Shown: piece by piece, positions 51,966 to 60,550 of the stretch | Numbering within the stretch: the stretch's first letter is position 1 | Layout: the number at the start of each line of letters is the position of its first letter | Source of the DNA: Blastococcus sp. VKM Ac-2987 | Lineage (GTDB): Bacteria; Actinomycetota; Actinomycetes; Mycobacteriales; Geodermatophilaceae | DNA length: 64,000 bases | Direction of reading: 5' to 3' | Assembly: GCF_026967805.1 (NCBI RefSeq) | Contig: NZ_JAPVBG010000003.1 | Span: forward strand, 186,001-250,000 | Position numbers and translations under genes: made by a program | Notes under the pieces: generated by a model | Seen by the model: the letters and a program-made list of their open reading frames with translations, nothing else | Told to the model about the DNA's origin: nothing | Databases searched by the model: none

Positions 51966-52490
51966 TCAGCGGCCCGCCGGGGCGGGCACCGTCGATCCGT
52001 TCCCGAACCCCTCCTTGCCGACGACCGCCCACCGGCCGTCGGCCTGCAGCACGATGGCCGCCACCGAGTCGAGCGAGCCGAAGCCCTTCTCGCGCGCGGC
52101 GGAGTCCAGGTCGGACTCGGAGATCCGGTGCCGCGCGAGCGCGCCGCGCACCGGGGCGCCGTCGTGCCACACCAGGGTGGGGCCGGGATCGACGGCCCGC
52201 GCGAACCACGACCAGTGGAACCGCCCGTAAGCGAACACCCACTGCAGGACCACCAGGAGCGCGAAGGTGACCAGCGCCTCCACCAGGGAGACCTCGCTGG
52301 CCGTCAGCACCCGGCCGAACGCCGAGCCCAGGGTGACGGTGATGACGAAGTCGAACGGTGTCATCCGGGCCATCGTCCGCGCACCCGAGACGCGCAGCAG
52401 CAGCGCGAGGGCGATGTAGCCGAGCGTGCCGATCAGCAGGATGCGCGCGACGGGGTTGTCGTCGTCCCAGAAGAACCGGGTCTGGTTCAC
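51966..52490 (-). CDS. DUF421 (YetF/YcaP-like) membrane protein
   Basis: 174 residues from GTG 52490; GGGAGG lies 7-8 nt upstream. Two to three N-terminal membrane segments (about 15-35, 45-65, 70-90) include RVSGARTMARMTPFDFVITVTLGSAFGR, the family signature. A cytoplasmic domain follows with ALARHRISESDLDSAAREKGFGSLDSVAAIVLQADGRWAV. The role of this family is unsettled; a link to envelope or spore functions is known for Bacillus YetF homologues. Confidence 0.9.
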   Translation of the reverse strand: MNQTRFFWDDDNPVARILLIGTLGYIALALLLRVSGARTMARMTPFDFVITVTLGSAFGRVLTASEVSLVEALVTFALLVVLQWVFAYGRFHWSWFARAVDPGPTLVWHDGAPVRGALARHRISESDLDSAAREKGFGSLDSVAAIVLQADGRWAVVGKEGFGNGSTVPAPAGR

Positions 52491-52606
52491 GGGGCGACCT
52501 CCCGGTGAGGTGCGGGCTGCGGGCCCCGGCGCGGGTACCCGGCGACCCGGGAGGCACACGACCCGGGGGCGCGGAGCCGCCTGGCGAGGACGACGGCCGG
52601 GGCGGG

Positions 52607-53572
52607 TCAGCCCTGCACGGCACGCCGGAGGAGGTCGGAGACGGCCGGGGTGGCGGCGTGCGCGCCGGCGGCGAGGAACGACTGCTGGATGACCTCGTCG
52701 ACGCGCTCGCGGGACATCATGTCGTTGCCCATGACCGCCTGCTCCGCCGTCCCCGGGGTGAAGACCACCGTCGGGACGCCGTTGGCCCGCAGGGCGGCGA
52801 CCTCGCGCCCGAGCAGCCGGGCCGAGTGCCGGCGGGCCGCCGCGAAGGGGTCGACGGGCGATCCGGCCGGTCCGCTCATGGGCGAGACGATGATCACCAG
52901 GTCCAGGCCCTGGTCCCGGAGGACGGCGGCGTTGGTCGGCGAGTGGACGCCGCCGTCGACGTAGGCGTGCCGGCCGATCTCCACCGGGGCGAAGTAGCCG
53001 GGAACCGCGCAGGAGGCGGCGACGGCGAGGTGGACCGGGGCGTCCGGCGTGCCCGGGCGACCGAAGACGACGCGCCGCCCGTCCCGCCGGCGGACCGCGC
53101 AGATCCACAGGTCGGGCGGCCACTCCGCCGTCGCCAGCTCGCGCAGCGCACCGAGCTGCGCGACGACGTCGTGCCGGCCGGGCGCGAGCAGGGCCATGCC
53201 CGCCGCCAGCGGCCGGAACTGCAGCGGGCGGGTCAGCGCCCGCTGCAGCATGCGCGGGCCGGGCAGGCGCATCGGCCGGAAGAGGTGCAGCAGCCGGAAC
53301 GGGGCGAGCTCGGGCAGGGGTGCCTCGACGATCTGGCGGTGCACGTCCTCGCCGCCGGACAGCGGCGCCTTCACCGTCCACGCCGCGAGGTCCTCCGCGG
53401 AGACACCGAGCCGCAGCAGCGTGCCGGTGATCGATCCGGCCGAGGTGCCCACGATCATGTCGGCGCGCCGGGCGTCGAAGCCGAAGTCGTGCTGCAGGAC
53501 GGCGAGGACCCCCGAGTGGTACGCCTGACCGACGACGCCCCCTGCGCCCAGCACCACGCCGACCTTGGTCAT
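52607..53572 (-). CDS. Patatin-like phospholipase
   Basis: 321 residues. The oxyanion loop is LGAGGVVGQAYHSG, the nucleophile Ser44 lies in GTSAGS, and Asp205 in YVDGGVHSPTNAA completes the Ser-Asp dyad. No signal peptide. It hydrolyses acyl esters of lipids; the patatin family also includes regulators of membrane lipids. It ends 4 bp before the P-type ATPase gene's 3' end, in the same orientation. Confidence 0.93.
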   Translation of the reverse strand: MTKVGVVLGAGGVVGQAYHSGVLAVLQHDFGFDARRADMIVGTSAGSITGTLLRLGVSAEDLAAWTVKAPLSGGEDVHRQIVEAPLPELAPFRLLHLFRPMRLPGPRMLQRALTRPLQFRPLAAGMALLAPGRHDVVAQLGALRELATAEWPPDLWICAVRRRDGRRVVFGRPGTPDAPVHLAVAASCAVPGYFAPVEIGRHAYVDGGVHSPTNAAVLRDQGLDLVIIVSPMSGPAGSPVDPFAAARRHSARLLGREVAALRANGVPTVVFTPGTAEQAVMGNDMMSRERVDEVIQQSFLAAGAHAATPAVSDLLRRAVQG

Positions 53573-53576
53573 GACG

Positions 53577-56108
53577 TCAGTCTGCGGGCCGCTCGGGGAG
53601 GTGGTCCAGGCCGAGGGCCCGGTCCAGGAGGCGGTACCGGTAGGCGAGGCTGAGCAGGACGAACCACAGGACGAGCGCCGGCAGCACGGCGAACACGACG
53701 GGCTCGACGGCCTCGGTGAGCCCGAAGTAGTCGGTGAAGGCGGGGACGAGCAGCCCGGCGGTGAAGACGGCGACCAGGACGGCGACGAGCACCGCGGGGC
53801 GCCGGTCGCCGTCCGGCCGGGTCCAGGAGGCGAAGAACCGGTTCGGCGGTTTGAGGAAGAGGATGAGCAGGAAGGCCGCGAAGGAGACGAAGGTCGACAG
53901 CCCGGTCTGGGCGCCGATCGTGGCCGACGCCTCCGCGAACCCGACGTCGTCGGACGACAGCCCGGTGTAGACCTCGAAGTCCGCCAGGACGAACGGCGGG
54001 GCGTTGCCGCTGTCGAGGTTGGTGAAGACGTCGGTGTAGAGCCAGGCGTAGACGCCGACGCCGGCGGCCGCCGTGACCAGCGCCGCCGGCACCACGAAAC
54101 GGCCGACGGTGGCCAGCAGGTGCGGGTCCGGCGGCAGGGGCTTCGCCCACGTGGTCAGGAACAACGTCGGGACGCCGACGGTGAGCAGGGTCAGCCCGAC
54201 CTGCGCCGGCGAGTACGGGAAGCCCAGGCCGAGCATGGTCACCGCGAGGATCACCAGGCCCTGGGTGGCCACCCGGGCGAGGAACACCTGCATCGAGGTG
54301 GCCAGGCCGCTGATGATGCGGCGGCCCTCCTGCCGCGCGGGCACCAGCGCGGCCAGGGAGTCCTCGGTCAGCACGATGTCGGCGACGTCGCGGGTCACCG
54401 CGCTGCCGCTGCGCATGGCGACGCCGACCTGGGCCGCCTTGAGCGCCCGGGCGTCGTTCACGCCGTCGCCGATCATGGCGACGTAGCGGCCCTGCCGGCG
54501 GAGCGAGGCGACGAGGCGCTCCTTCTGCTCCGGGGCGACGCGGCCGAACACCGATGTCCGCGCCACGAGCGCGTCGAGCTCGGCGTCGGGCAGCGTGGCC
54601 AGGGCGGCGCCGGTGGCCGGCTCCCCGCCCGCCAGGCCGGCCTGCCGGGCCAGTGCGGCCACGGTGCGCGGGTCGTCGCCGGAGATCACCTTCACCGCGA
54701 CGCCGTCGGCGGTGAACCGGGCCAGCGTCTCGCGGACCTCCGGGCGCAGTTCGTCGGCCAGGGCGACCACGGCCAGCGGCTCCAGCGCGGGCAGCCGCGG
54801 CCGGCCGGCGTCGTCGCGCAGCGGTGCCCGGGGGTCGGCGGCACGGGCGGCGACGAGGACGCGCAGCCCCCGCGCGGTCCGCTCGCCCACGGTCGCGGTC
54901 AGGGGTGCGCCGGACAGCTGCGGGGCCAGGGCGTCCGGCGCACCGAGGACGACGACGCCGTCGTCGGTGCGCAGCGCGCTCCACCGCAGCGACGAGGAGA
55001 ACGGGATCTCCTCGCGCACCTCCCACGCCTCGCCGGGGAGGGCGGCGGCCAGCGCCGCCGAGGTCAGGTTGGGCGCGGCGGCGCTGCGGGCCATCGACCC
55101 GATCAGCCGCCCGACGTCGTCGACACCGCCCACGGGTGTCACCTCGGCCAGGCTCAACCGGCCGGTGGTCAGCGTGCCGGTCTTGTCGGTGCAGACCACG
55201 TCGACGTTGCTCATCGACTCGACCGCGTTGACCTGCTGCACGAGCGCCCCGTGGCCGGCGCTCTTCGCCGCCCCCACGGTGTAGGCGACGGCGATCAGGA
55301 AGAACAGCCCGTAGGGCACCAGCCCGGACAGCACCGCCGTCGTCTGCACCACGCGGACCAGGGACAGCCCCTCCAGGGCCGCCTGCAGCAGGATGGCCCC
55401 GCTCATGAGCACGACCAGGCAGATGACCAGCCGGACGACGAAATTGATGCGGCGCTGCAGCGGAGTGGTGTCGGTGGACGCCTGCTTGGCGTCGGCCGTG
55501 AGCCGGCTGGCGTAGCTGGCCGCGCCGACGTCCCGGGCGAGCTGGCGGCCCTCGCCGCCGACGCTGAAGCTGCCCGAGAGCAGGTCGTCGCCGGGCTCCT
55601 TCAGCTGGGCGTCCGACTCGCCGGTGAGCAGCGACTCGTCGGCCTCGACCCGCCCGCCCTCGAGCAGTGGACCGTCGACGACGATCTGATCGCCGGGGCG
55701 GACGTGCAGCACGTCGCCACGCACCACCTCCTGCGGCGCCACCTCGACGTCCCGGCCGTCGCGGACCACGGTCACCGCGCTGCGGCTGAGCAGCTGGAGC
55801 CGGTCGAGCTTGCGCTTGGCCCGGATCTCCTGGACGGCGCTGATCGCGGCGTTGACCAGGCCGAGGCCGACGCTCACCACCGCGTCGTTGACCTGGCCGA
55901 GCGCCAGCAGCGCGACCCCGATGCCGAACAGGATCAGGTTGAAGAACGAGAACACGTTGGTGCGCAGGATCTGCGCGTAGCTGCGCGCCGACCGGCTGAC
56001 GGCGGCGTTGCCCTCACCGCGCCGGCGGCGGGCCTCGGCCTCGCGCTGGGACAGCCCGCCGGGCCGGACGGCGAGCGCGCCGTCCGCCTCGGTCGCCCGC
56101 ACGTCCAT
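53577..56108 (-). CDS. P-type cation ATPase, CtpE-like, with altered PEGL motif
   Basis: 843 residues from ATG 56108. N-terminal LSQREAEARRRRGEGNAA, LLTGESDAQ of the actuator domain, phosphorylation site VCTDKTGTLTTGRL, KVISGDDPRTVAALA, MIGDGVNDARALKAAQVGVAM and about ten membrane segments. It resembles mycobacterial CtpE (a calcium-type pump). In membrane helix 4, where Ca2+ pumps have PEGL, it reads P-Y266-G-L, so the usual ion-binding Glu is missing and the transported ion is uncertain. No metal-binding N-terminal domain is present. Confidence 0.9.
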   Translation of the reverse strand: MDVRATEADGALAVRPGGLSQREAEARRRRGEGNAAVSRSARSYAQILRTNVFSFFNLILFGIGVALLALGQVNDAVVSVGLGLVNAAISAVQEIRAKRKLDRLQLLSRSAVTVVRDGRDVEVAPQEVVRGDVLHVRPGDQIVVDGPLLEGGRVEADESLLTGESDAQLKEPGDDLLSGSFSVGGEGRQLARDVGAASYASRLTADAKQASTDTTPLQRRINFVVRLVICLVVLMSGAILLQAALEGLSLVRVVQTTAVLSGLVPYGLFFLIAVAYTVGAAKSAGHGALVQQVNAVESMSNVDVVCTDKTGTLTTGRLSLAEVTPVGGVDDVGRLIGSMARSAAAPNLTSAALAAALPGEAWEVREEIPFSSSLRWSALRTDDGVVVLGAPDALAPQLSGAPLTATVGERTARGLRVLVAARAADPRAPLRDDAGRPRLPALEPLAVVALADELRPEVRETLARFTADGVAVKVISGDDPRTVAALARQAGLAGGEPATGAALATLPDAELDALVARTSVFGRVAPEQKERLVASLRRQGRYVAMIGDGVNDARALKAAQVGVAMRSGSAVTRDVADIVLTEDSLAALVPARQEGRRIISGLATSMQVFLARVATQGLVILAVTMLGLGFPYSPAQVGLTLLTVGVPTLFLTTWAKPLPPDPHLLATVGRFVVPAALVTAAAGVGVYAWLYTDVFTNLDSGNAPPFVLADFEVYTGLSSDDVGFAEASATIGAQTGLSTFVSFAAFLLILFLKPPNRFFASWTRPDGDRRPAVLVAVLVAVFTAGLLVPAFTDYFGLTEAVEPVVFAVLPALVLWFVLLSLAYRYRLLDRALGLDHLPERPAD

Positions 56109-56286
56109 GTCGCCCGCTTCCTGCCGTCGCTCCCGCGCCTGCACCGGCAGGCCGTGCCGCGCGGCCCGGAGGCGCTCGCGGTGGCCCGGACCAGCCCGCC
56201 GTTCCTGGGAAGTCTCTCCCGCCGCGGCCGCGGTCGCCGCGCACGGGGCTGCCCACCGCGTGCCCCGGTCCTCCGGTGCCACGCAG

Positions 56287-56292
56287 TAGCCT
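56287..56292 (+). promoter_or_regulatory. Leaderless -10 box of the DUF6153-like gene
   Basis: TAGCCT, 7 nt before GTG 56300; the same hexamer precedes the YibE/F gene at 30606. Confidence 0.6.
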
Positions 56293-56299
56293 CGATCCG

Positions 56300-56770
56300 G
56301 TGCGAGGGGGTGGCATGCCGGGTCGACGGCTGTGGGTCCTGCTCGTGCTGGGCGCCTTCTTCTCGGTGCACGGCCTGCAGTGCCTGGCCGACGACGGCGC
56401 GTCCGGCCACGGCGTCTCGCACGCGGCCGCGGCGTCATCGTCGGGGCACGCCCCCACCCCGACCCCCTCGGCTGCCGGAACGGTTGCCACCACCCCCGCC
56501 GCAGGGCACGCGAAGCCCGAGGTCGCCGCCGCGGCCGGGGCCGCGCACCTCCTCGTCCTCCACCTCCCGGCGCACGGCGCCCAGGTGGCGGCCGCCTGCC
56601 TGGCCGTCCTGCTCGCGGGGGCGGCCGCCCTCGGTGCGGTCGCACTGCGCCGCTGGCCGACGACGGCCCGGGCCGTCCGCGGATCGCCGCCCGCGTCCCG
56701 GTGGTCCACCGGGAGGACGCCGCCGCCGCGCCCTCCCGACCTCTCCGCGCTCTGCCTCCTGCGCATCTAG
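56300..56770 (+). CDS. Small membrane protein, DUF6153-like
   Basis: 156 residues from GTG 56300, the start set by the leaderless -10. A hydrophobic N-terminal segment (GRRLWVLLVLGAFFSVHGLQCL), a His/Ala/Thr-rich extracytoplasmic middle with several GH pairs, a second segment (VAAACLAVLLAGAAALGAV) and a basic tail. The layout matches actinobacterial DUF6153 proteins that accompany DUF305 genes, and a DUF305 gene follows. Probably related to metal handling, but no function is established. Confidence 0.65.
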   Translation: MRGGGMPGRRLWVLLVLGAFFSVHGLQCLADDGASGHGVSHAAAASSSGHAPTPTPSAAGTVATTPAAGHAKPEVAAAAGAAHLLVLHLPAHGAQVAAACLAVLLAGAAALGAVALRRWPTTARAVRGSPPASRWSTGRTPPPRPPDLSALCLLRI

Positions 56771-56848
56771 GCCGGACGCCGCGCCCGGGCAGCTCCGGCT
56801 GTCCCGGGTCCCGTCCGCATGCCTGCACCCGCATCCCAGGAGACCAGC

Positions 56849-57463
56849 GTGACCCGTACCAGCACCCGACTCGTCCGCTTCGCCGGTGGCCTCGCCGCCG
56901 CCGTCGTCGCCCTCACCGGCTGTTCGACCGCCGCCGAGACCCCGGCCGCCGGCAGCGGCACCACCGAGAACGCCGCCGATCCGACGGCGGACGTCGACGA
57001 CGCCGACGTGGCCTTCGCGCAGGAGATGATCCCGCACCACGAGGGGGCGCTCATGATGGCCGACGTCGCCGTCGAGCGCGCCGCCGATCCACGGGTCGTG
57101 CGGCTCGCCGAGCGCATCGCGGCCGGCCAGGAGCCCGAGATCGACCTGATGACCGGCTGGCTCGACGACTGGGGCCAGCCGGTCGAGGAGGGGGGCGGCC
57201 ACAGAGGCGGCGCGGATCACGGCATGGGCGCCGACCACGGGATGAGCGGCATGGACATGGGGGAGATGCCGGCCTCCGGCGCGGCGTTCGACCGCAGGTG
57301 GCTCGAGGCCATGATCGAGCACCACGAGGGCGCCGTCGAGATGGCGCGGACGGAGATCGACGAGGGCCGCGACGCCGAGGCGATCGAGCTGGCTCGGACG
57401 ATCGGCGAGACCCAGCGGCAGGAGATCGAGGAGATGCGGCAGCTGCTCACCGAGCTCGGCTGA
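56849..57463 (+). CDS. DUF305 lipoprotein with two metal-binding-like repeats
   Basis: 204 residues from GTG 56849, with AGGAG 6 nt upstream. Lipobox LTGC at about residue 27. Two DUF305 helical repeats, each with an EM-x-x-HHEGA motif (EMIPHHEGALMM and AMIEHHEGAVEM), joined by a His/Met-rich linker (about residues 125-145; HGM and MDMGEM pieces). Such proteins are thought to bind copper or silver at the cell surface. The gene lies between a DUF6153-like gene and a BNR lipoprotein gene. Confidence 0.9.
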   Translation: MTRTSTRLVRFAGGLAAAVVALTGCSTAAETPAAGSGTTENAADPTADVDDADVAFAQEMIPHHEGALMMADVAVERAADPRVVRLAERIAAGQEPEIDLMTGWLDDWGQPVEEGGGHRGGADHGMGADHGMSGMDMGEMPASGAAFDRRWLEAMIEHHEGAVEMARTEIDEGRDAEAIELARTIGETQRQEIEEMRQLLTELG

Positions 57464-57469
57464 TGCCCG

Positions 57470-57508
57470 GGCCGGGGCGCGGCGCCGACCGGCTGCCGCG
57501 CCCCGGCC
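57470..57508 (+). terminator. Terminator after the DUF305 gene
   Basis: A perfect 14-bp stem (57470-57483 with 57495-57508) with an 11-nt loop, 7 bp past the stop. The next gene, 80 bp on, probably has its own promoter or is reached by readthrough. Confidence 0.75.
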
Positions 57509-57587
57509 GCTCGACCCGACCCCCCCGCCGGCGGCGACCGTCCCGGCGCGTACCGCCCCGCCGCACCCGCGTACCAGGAGCCCACCC

Positions 57588-58487
57588 GTGACCACCCGTT
57601 CGCAGACCGCCCCCGTCCCCGGCTCCCGGGTCCGGCGCAGGGCGTCGGCCGTCGTCCTGCCCGCCGCCCTGCTGGTCGGCTGCACCGCAGCACCCCCGGA
57701 GCCGGAGCCGGGAGCCGCACCCTCGTCGGCGCCCGCCGCGCTGGCGGCCGGGCACGTGCACGGGGTCGGGGTGGACCCGGCCGACGGCGCGCTCCTCGTC
57801 GCGACGCACGACGGCCTGCTCCGGCTGCCCGCCGGCGGGGACCCCGCGCCGGTCGGTCCGGTCATGGACCTCATGGGGTTCACCGTGGCCGGGCCCGGGC
57901 ACTTCCTCGCCTCCGGCCACCCTGGTCCGGACGTCGACCTGCCCGAGCCCATGGGGCTGATCGAGTCGACCGACGGCGGGCGGACGTGGAGCCCGGTGTC
58001 CCGGCAGGGCGAGTCGGACTTCCACGCGCTCACCGCCGGCGGGGCCGGCGTGCTCGGCTACGACGGCACGCTGGTCCGCAGCAGCGACGGCAGCACCTGG
58101 GAGCAGCTGCCCATCCCGGCCGAGCCGCACACGCTCACGGCGTCCCCGGACGGGCAGCCGGCGCTCGCCACGACCGCCCGGGGCCTGCTCCGCTCCACCG
58201 ACGCCGGCCGGACCTGGTCGGCGGTGGACGGCGCTCCGCTCCTGCAGGTCGTGGACTGGGCCGACGCGGGCACCGACGTCGCCGGCGTGGACCCGTCCGG
58301 CGTCCTCTGGACCAGCAGCGACGGCGGGAGCACCTGGCACGAGGGCCCCGGGCTGGGTTCCGCCCCGCAGGCGGTGACGCTGGCGGGCACCGGGGACGGC
58401 GTCTCCCGGATCGTCGTGGCCACCGCCACGGCCCTGGTCGAGTCCGTCGACGGGGGGCGGACGTTCGACGTCGTGGCGGAGTGGTGA
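57588..58487 (+). CDS. Lipoprotein with BNR/Asp-box beta-propeller
   Basis: 299 residues from GTG 57588 with AGGAG upstream. Lipobox LLVGC. At least five Asp-box motifs of the S-x-D-x-G-x-T-W type (STDGGRTW, SSDGSTW, STDAGRTW, SSDGGSTW, SVDGGRTF) at regular distances indicate a beta-propeller like exo-sialidase or photosystem-assembly propellers. The HVHGVGVDP opening is typical of proteins annotated as F510_1955-type. Sialidase residues (Arg triad) are not evident, so it is more likely a binding protein, here perhaps with the DUF305 protein. Confidence 0.85.
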   Translation: MTTRSQTAPVPGSRVRRRASAVVLPAALLVGCTAAPPEPEPGAAPSSAPAALAAGHVHGVGVDPADGALLVATHDGLLRLPAGGDPAPVGPVMDLMGFTVAGPGHFLASGHPGPDVDLPEPMGLIESTDGGRTWSPVSRQGESDFHALTAGGAGVLGYDGTLVRSSDGSTWEQLPIPAEPHTLTASPDGQPALATTARGLLRSTDAGRTWSAVDGAPLLQVVDWADAGTDVAGVDPSGVLWTSSDGGSTWHEGPGLGSAPQAVTLAGTGDGVSRIVVATATALVESVDGGRTFDVVAEW

Positions 58488-58506
58488 CCGGTGCTGCGCC
58501 GCCAGG

Positions 58507-59205
58507 TCACCCGCCCAGCAGCGCGATCGCCGCGAAGTGGCAGGTCGCGGCGGCGCAGACGAGGGCGTGGAAGACCTCGTGGTAGCCGAACACCGCGGGG
58601 TAGGGGTCGGGCCGGCGGCGGTGGAACGCGACGGCACCGGTGACGTAGAGGAGGCCGCCGGCGAGGACCAGGACGGCGGGGGCGGCACCGACGGAGGTCC
58701 ACAGGGCGGGCAGCGGGAGCGCGCTGACGGCCCCGAGCCCGAGGAAGAGCCCGCCGACGAGCTTCTCGGGTGCCTGCATGCGCGCCATGTGCGCACCGAT
58801 CGAGAGAGCGGTGAGGGCCCACAGGACGGCCAGGCCGACCAGCCCGGTCGTGCCGGGCAGGGCGAGCAGGAAGACCGGGGAGGCGGTCCCGGCGATCAGC
58901 AGGGAGATCATCACGTGGTCGGCCCGCTGCAGCACGCGGCCGGCGGCCGGCCTCCAGTTCCCCCGGTGGTACAGGGCGCTCACCCCGAAGAGCCCGCTGA
59001 GAGAGCCCGCGTAGATCGCGACACCGATCAGGTGCGTGGCGCCGTCCGCGGCGACCAGGAGCAGGGGACCGGCGACGAGCGATCCCGCGAACCACACGAG
59101 GTGCAGCCAGCCGCGCAGGAGCGGCTTCGGGTAGTGGATGTCCCGCTGGGAGTCGTAGAGCAACGCCGGAGCTGGGACCGTGCGCGACGACGCGCGGCCG
59201 GCCAT
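58507..59205 (-). CDS. Hemolysin III / PAQR family membrane protein
   Basis: 232 residues, seven membrane segments. The conserved zinc-site residues are present: SALYHRGNW after the second segment, ADHVMISLLIAGT, and the C-terminal GYHEVFHALVCAAATCHF. Members of this superfamily may act as membrane hydrolases (ceramidase-like). The name hemolysin is historical. The gene is convergent with the BNR lipoprotein gene, with 19 bp between the stops. Confidence 0.92.
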   Translation of the reverse strand: MAGRASSRTVPAPALLYDSQRDIHYPKPLLRGWLHLVWFAGSLVAGPLLLVAADGATHLIGVAIYAGSLSGLFGVSALYHRGNWRPAAGRVLQRADHVMISLLIAGTASPVFLLALPGTTGLVGLAVLWALTALSIGAHMARMQAPEKLVGGLFLGLGAVSALPLPALWTSVGAAPAVLVLAGGLLYVTGAVAFHRRRPDPYPAVFGYHEVFHALVCAAATCHFAAIALLGG

Positions 59206-59333
59206 GGGTGCCAGTGTGATGCGGCCGTGGCCGCGCCGCCCGCCGGTGCTGCCCGGGTGAGCAGGTCGGTGGCCCCGGACGTCGTGACACCGGGACCGGC
59301 CGCCACGAGGAAGCCGGTCCCGGTGCCGTGAGC

Positions 59334-59360
59334 GCGCTGACCGCTGCGGGCGGTCAGCGC
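59334..59360 (-). terminator. Hairpin at the end of the AOC-barrel-like gene
   Basis: An 11-bp perfect stem (59334-59344 with 59350-59360), loop 5 nt. It includes the stop codon region of the minus-strand gene and lies between that gene and the hemolysin III promoter. Confidence 0.6.
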
Positions 59361-59842
59361 AGGCGGACCTCGAGATCGATGGTGTCCGTGCCGGGTCGGA
59401 GGGTGCCGGTCACCTCGCCGGCCGCCCCCGTGTAGCGACCGGTGCCCCCGGTCACCGCCCACACGAAGCTGGTGGGCCCGACGGCGGGGTCCTCGTCGAA
59501 CGCGCCTTGGACGGTGAGCGATCCCTCGGGCAGGGTCACCGTGGCGGTGCAGGCGCCGACCAGCCGGCTCTCGCTGAGGGTCACGATGGTGCAGCTGCCG
59601 GCGCTGCTTCCCACGGTGCGGCCGTTGCGCTGGACGTCGTCCAGGAACACCTGGGTGTCACCGGCGCTCGGTCCGGGTTCGCCGAGGTCCAGGTCGGTGT
59701 TCCGGTCGGGCACGGCCACGGTGGTCAGCCGCAGGGGCTGGTCGGCGGCAGCGGATGGCAGGACGGCCAGCGCCGAAGCGGCACCGGCGGTCAGCGCCGC
59801 CGCGGTGAGGGCGGCGCGGCGGGTGGAGCGGGACGGTGTCAC
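59354..59842 (-). CDS. Secreted protein, allene-oxide-cyclase/dirigent-barrel-like
   Basis: 162 residues from GTG 59842; GGAGG lies 7 nt upstream. Signal peptide with a twin-arginine-like start (RSTRRAALTAAALTAG) and AxA cleavage. The mature part has GDTQVFLDDV, GSCTIVT, CTATVTLPEGSLTVQGAF, then WAVTGGTGRYTGAAGEVTGTL, the strand pattern of AOC-barrel proteins. Two Cys could form a disulfide. Function unknown; possibly a secreted small-ligand binder. A run of ten G lies 30 bp upstream. Confidence 0.78.
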   Translation of the reverse strand: MTPSRSTRRAALTAAALTAGAASALAVLPSAAADQPLRLTTVAVPDRNTDLDLGEPGPSAGDTQVFLDDVQRNGRTVGSSAGSCTIVTLSESRLVGACTATVTLPEGSLTVQGAFDEDPAVGPTSFVWAVTGGTGRYTGAAGEVTGTLRPGTDTIDLEVRLR

Positions 59843-59871
59843 GGGGATTCCTCCGGGTGCGGGGTCGGGAC

Positions 59872-59881
59872 GGGGGGGGGG
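59872..59881. repeat. Ten-G homopolymer tract
   Basis: G10 in the short space between two minus-strand genes (C10 on the coding strand), between the stop of the membrane-protein gene and the ribosome site of the AOC-like gene. A place where length changes by slippage are possible. Confidence 0.8.
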
Positions 59882-59891
59882 CAGGACGGGA

Positions 59892-60380
59892 TCAGCCGGT
59901 GAAGGCCAGCCAGAGCGCGGTGGCGACGACGAGGACGGCGAGGGCACCGCCGGCCGCGGCGGCGGTGGGGAGCCGCCCGGCCCGGCGCCGTGAGTCGAGG
60001 GCCAGCCCGGCCGCCCCACCGGCGAGCACCGGCGGCACCCCGGTCCAGAAGACCGCCAGGGTCACCACGCCCAGTACGGCGAGGACCAGTGCGCGACGGG
60101 CCGTCCGCTCCGGCGGAACGGCCCGCGCCCGGTCGGTGGCCAGGCCGACGAGGACCACCGCGACGGCGACGAAGGCGGCGATCGACGCGAGCGCGGCCCA
60201 GCCGCCGTTGCCCGCGAAGTCGATCCCCCAGTCGCCGGAGCCCGACTTCCACGGGGTCTCGGCGTACTGGCCGACGAGCGTGCAGACGAGCGCGACCCCG
60301 GCGCCGGCGGTGGTCCAGCGGTCCGGCATGGGCACGCGCCGGTGGACGGTGGGGGGCGGGGTGGTGGCACTGGCGGTCAT
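59892..60380 (-). CDS. Small membrane protein of unknown function
   Basis: 162 residues, ATG start, GGAGG 7 nt upstream. Four hydrophobic segments (about 22-42, 62-82, 95-125, 138-160) linked by short polar loops. VGQYAETPWKSGSGDWGIDFAGNGG after the first segment should be extracytoplasmic. No family was recognised. It shares a short divergent region with the two-component operon and lies upstream of the AOC-like gene on the same strand. Confidence 0.78.
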   Translation of the reverse strand: MTASATTPPPTVHRRVPMPDRWTTAGAGVALVCTLVGQYAETPWKSGSGDWGIDFAGNGGWAALASIAAFVAVAVVLVGLATDRARAVPPERTARRALVLAVLGVVTLAVFWTGVPPVLAGGAAGLALDSRRRAGRLPTAAAAGGALAVLVVATALWLAFTG

Positions 60381-60550
60381 GGCGGGTCCTCCCGGATCGG
60401 GCCGGCGCCTCGCGGCCGGACGGGGACACCGTGGCCGCCCGGTCCGACCCGCCGGATGGGCCGTACGGCCCGCCGAGCCGGGAGGATCTCCCGGATCGAC
60501 CGGGACGCGGAGGGCCTTCCCCGGGACGCGCGGCGCCGCACACTGACGCG

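Noticed and set aside
53565..56852. A 1095-codon plus-strand frame
   Set aside because: Antisense shadow of the P-type ATPase gene, with low-complexity Gly/Arg/Asp content and no domain.
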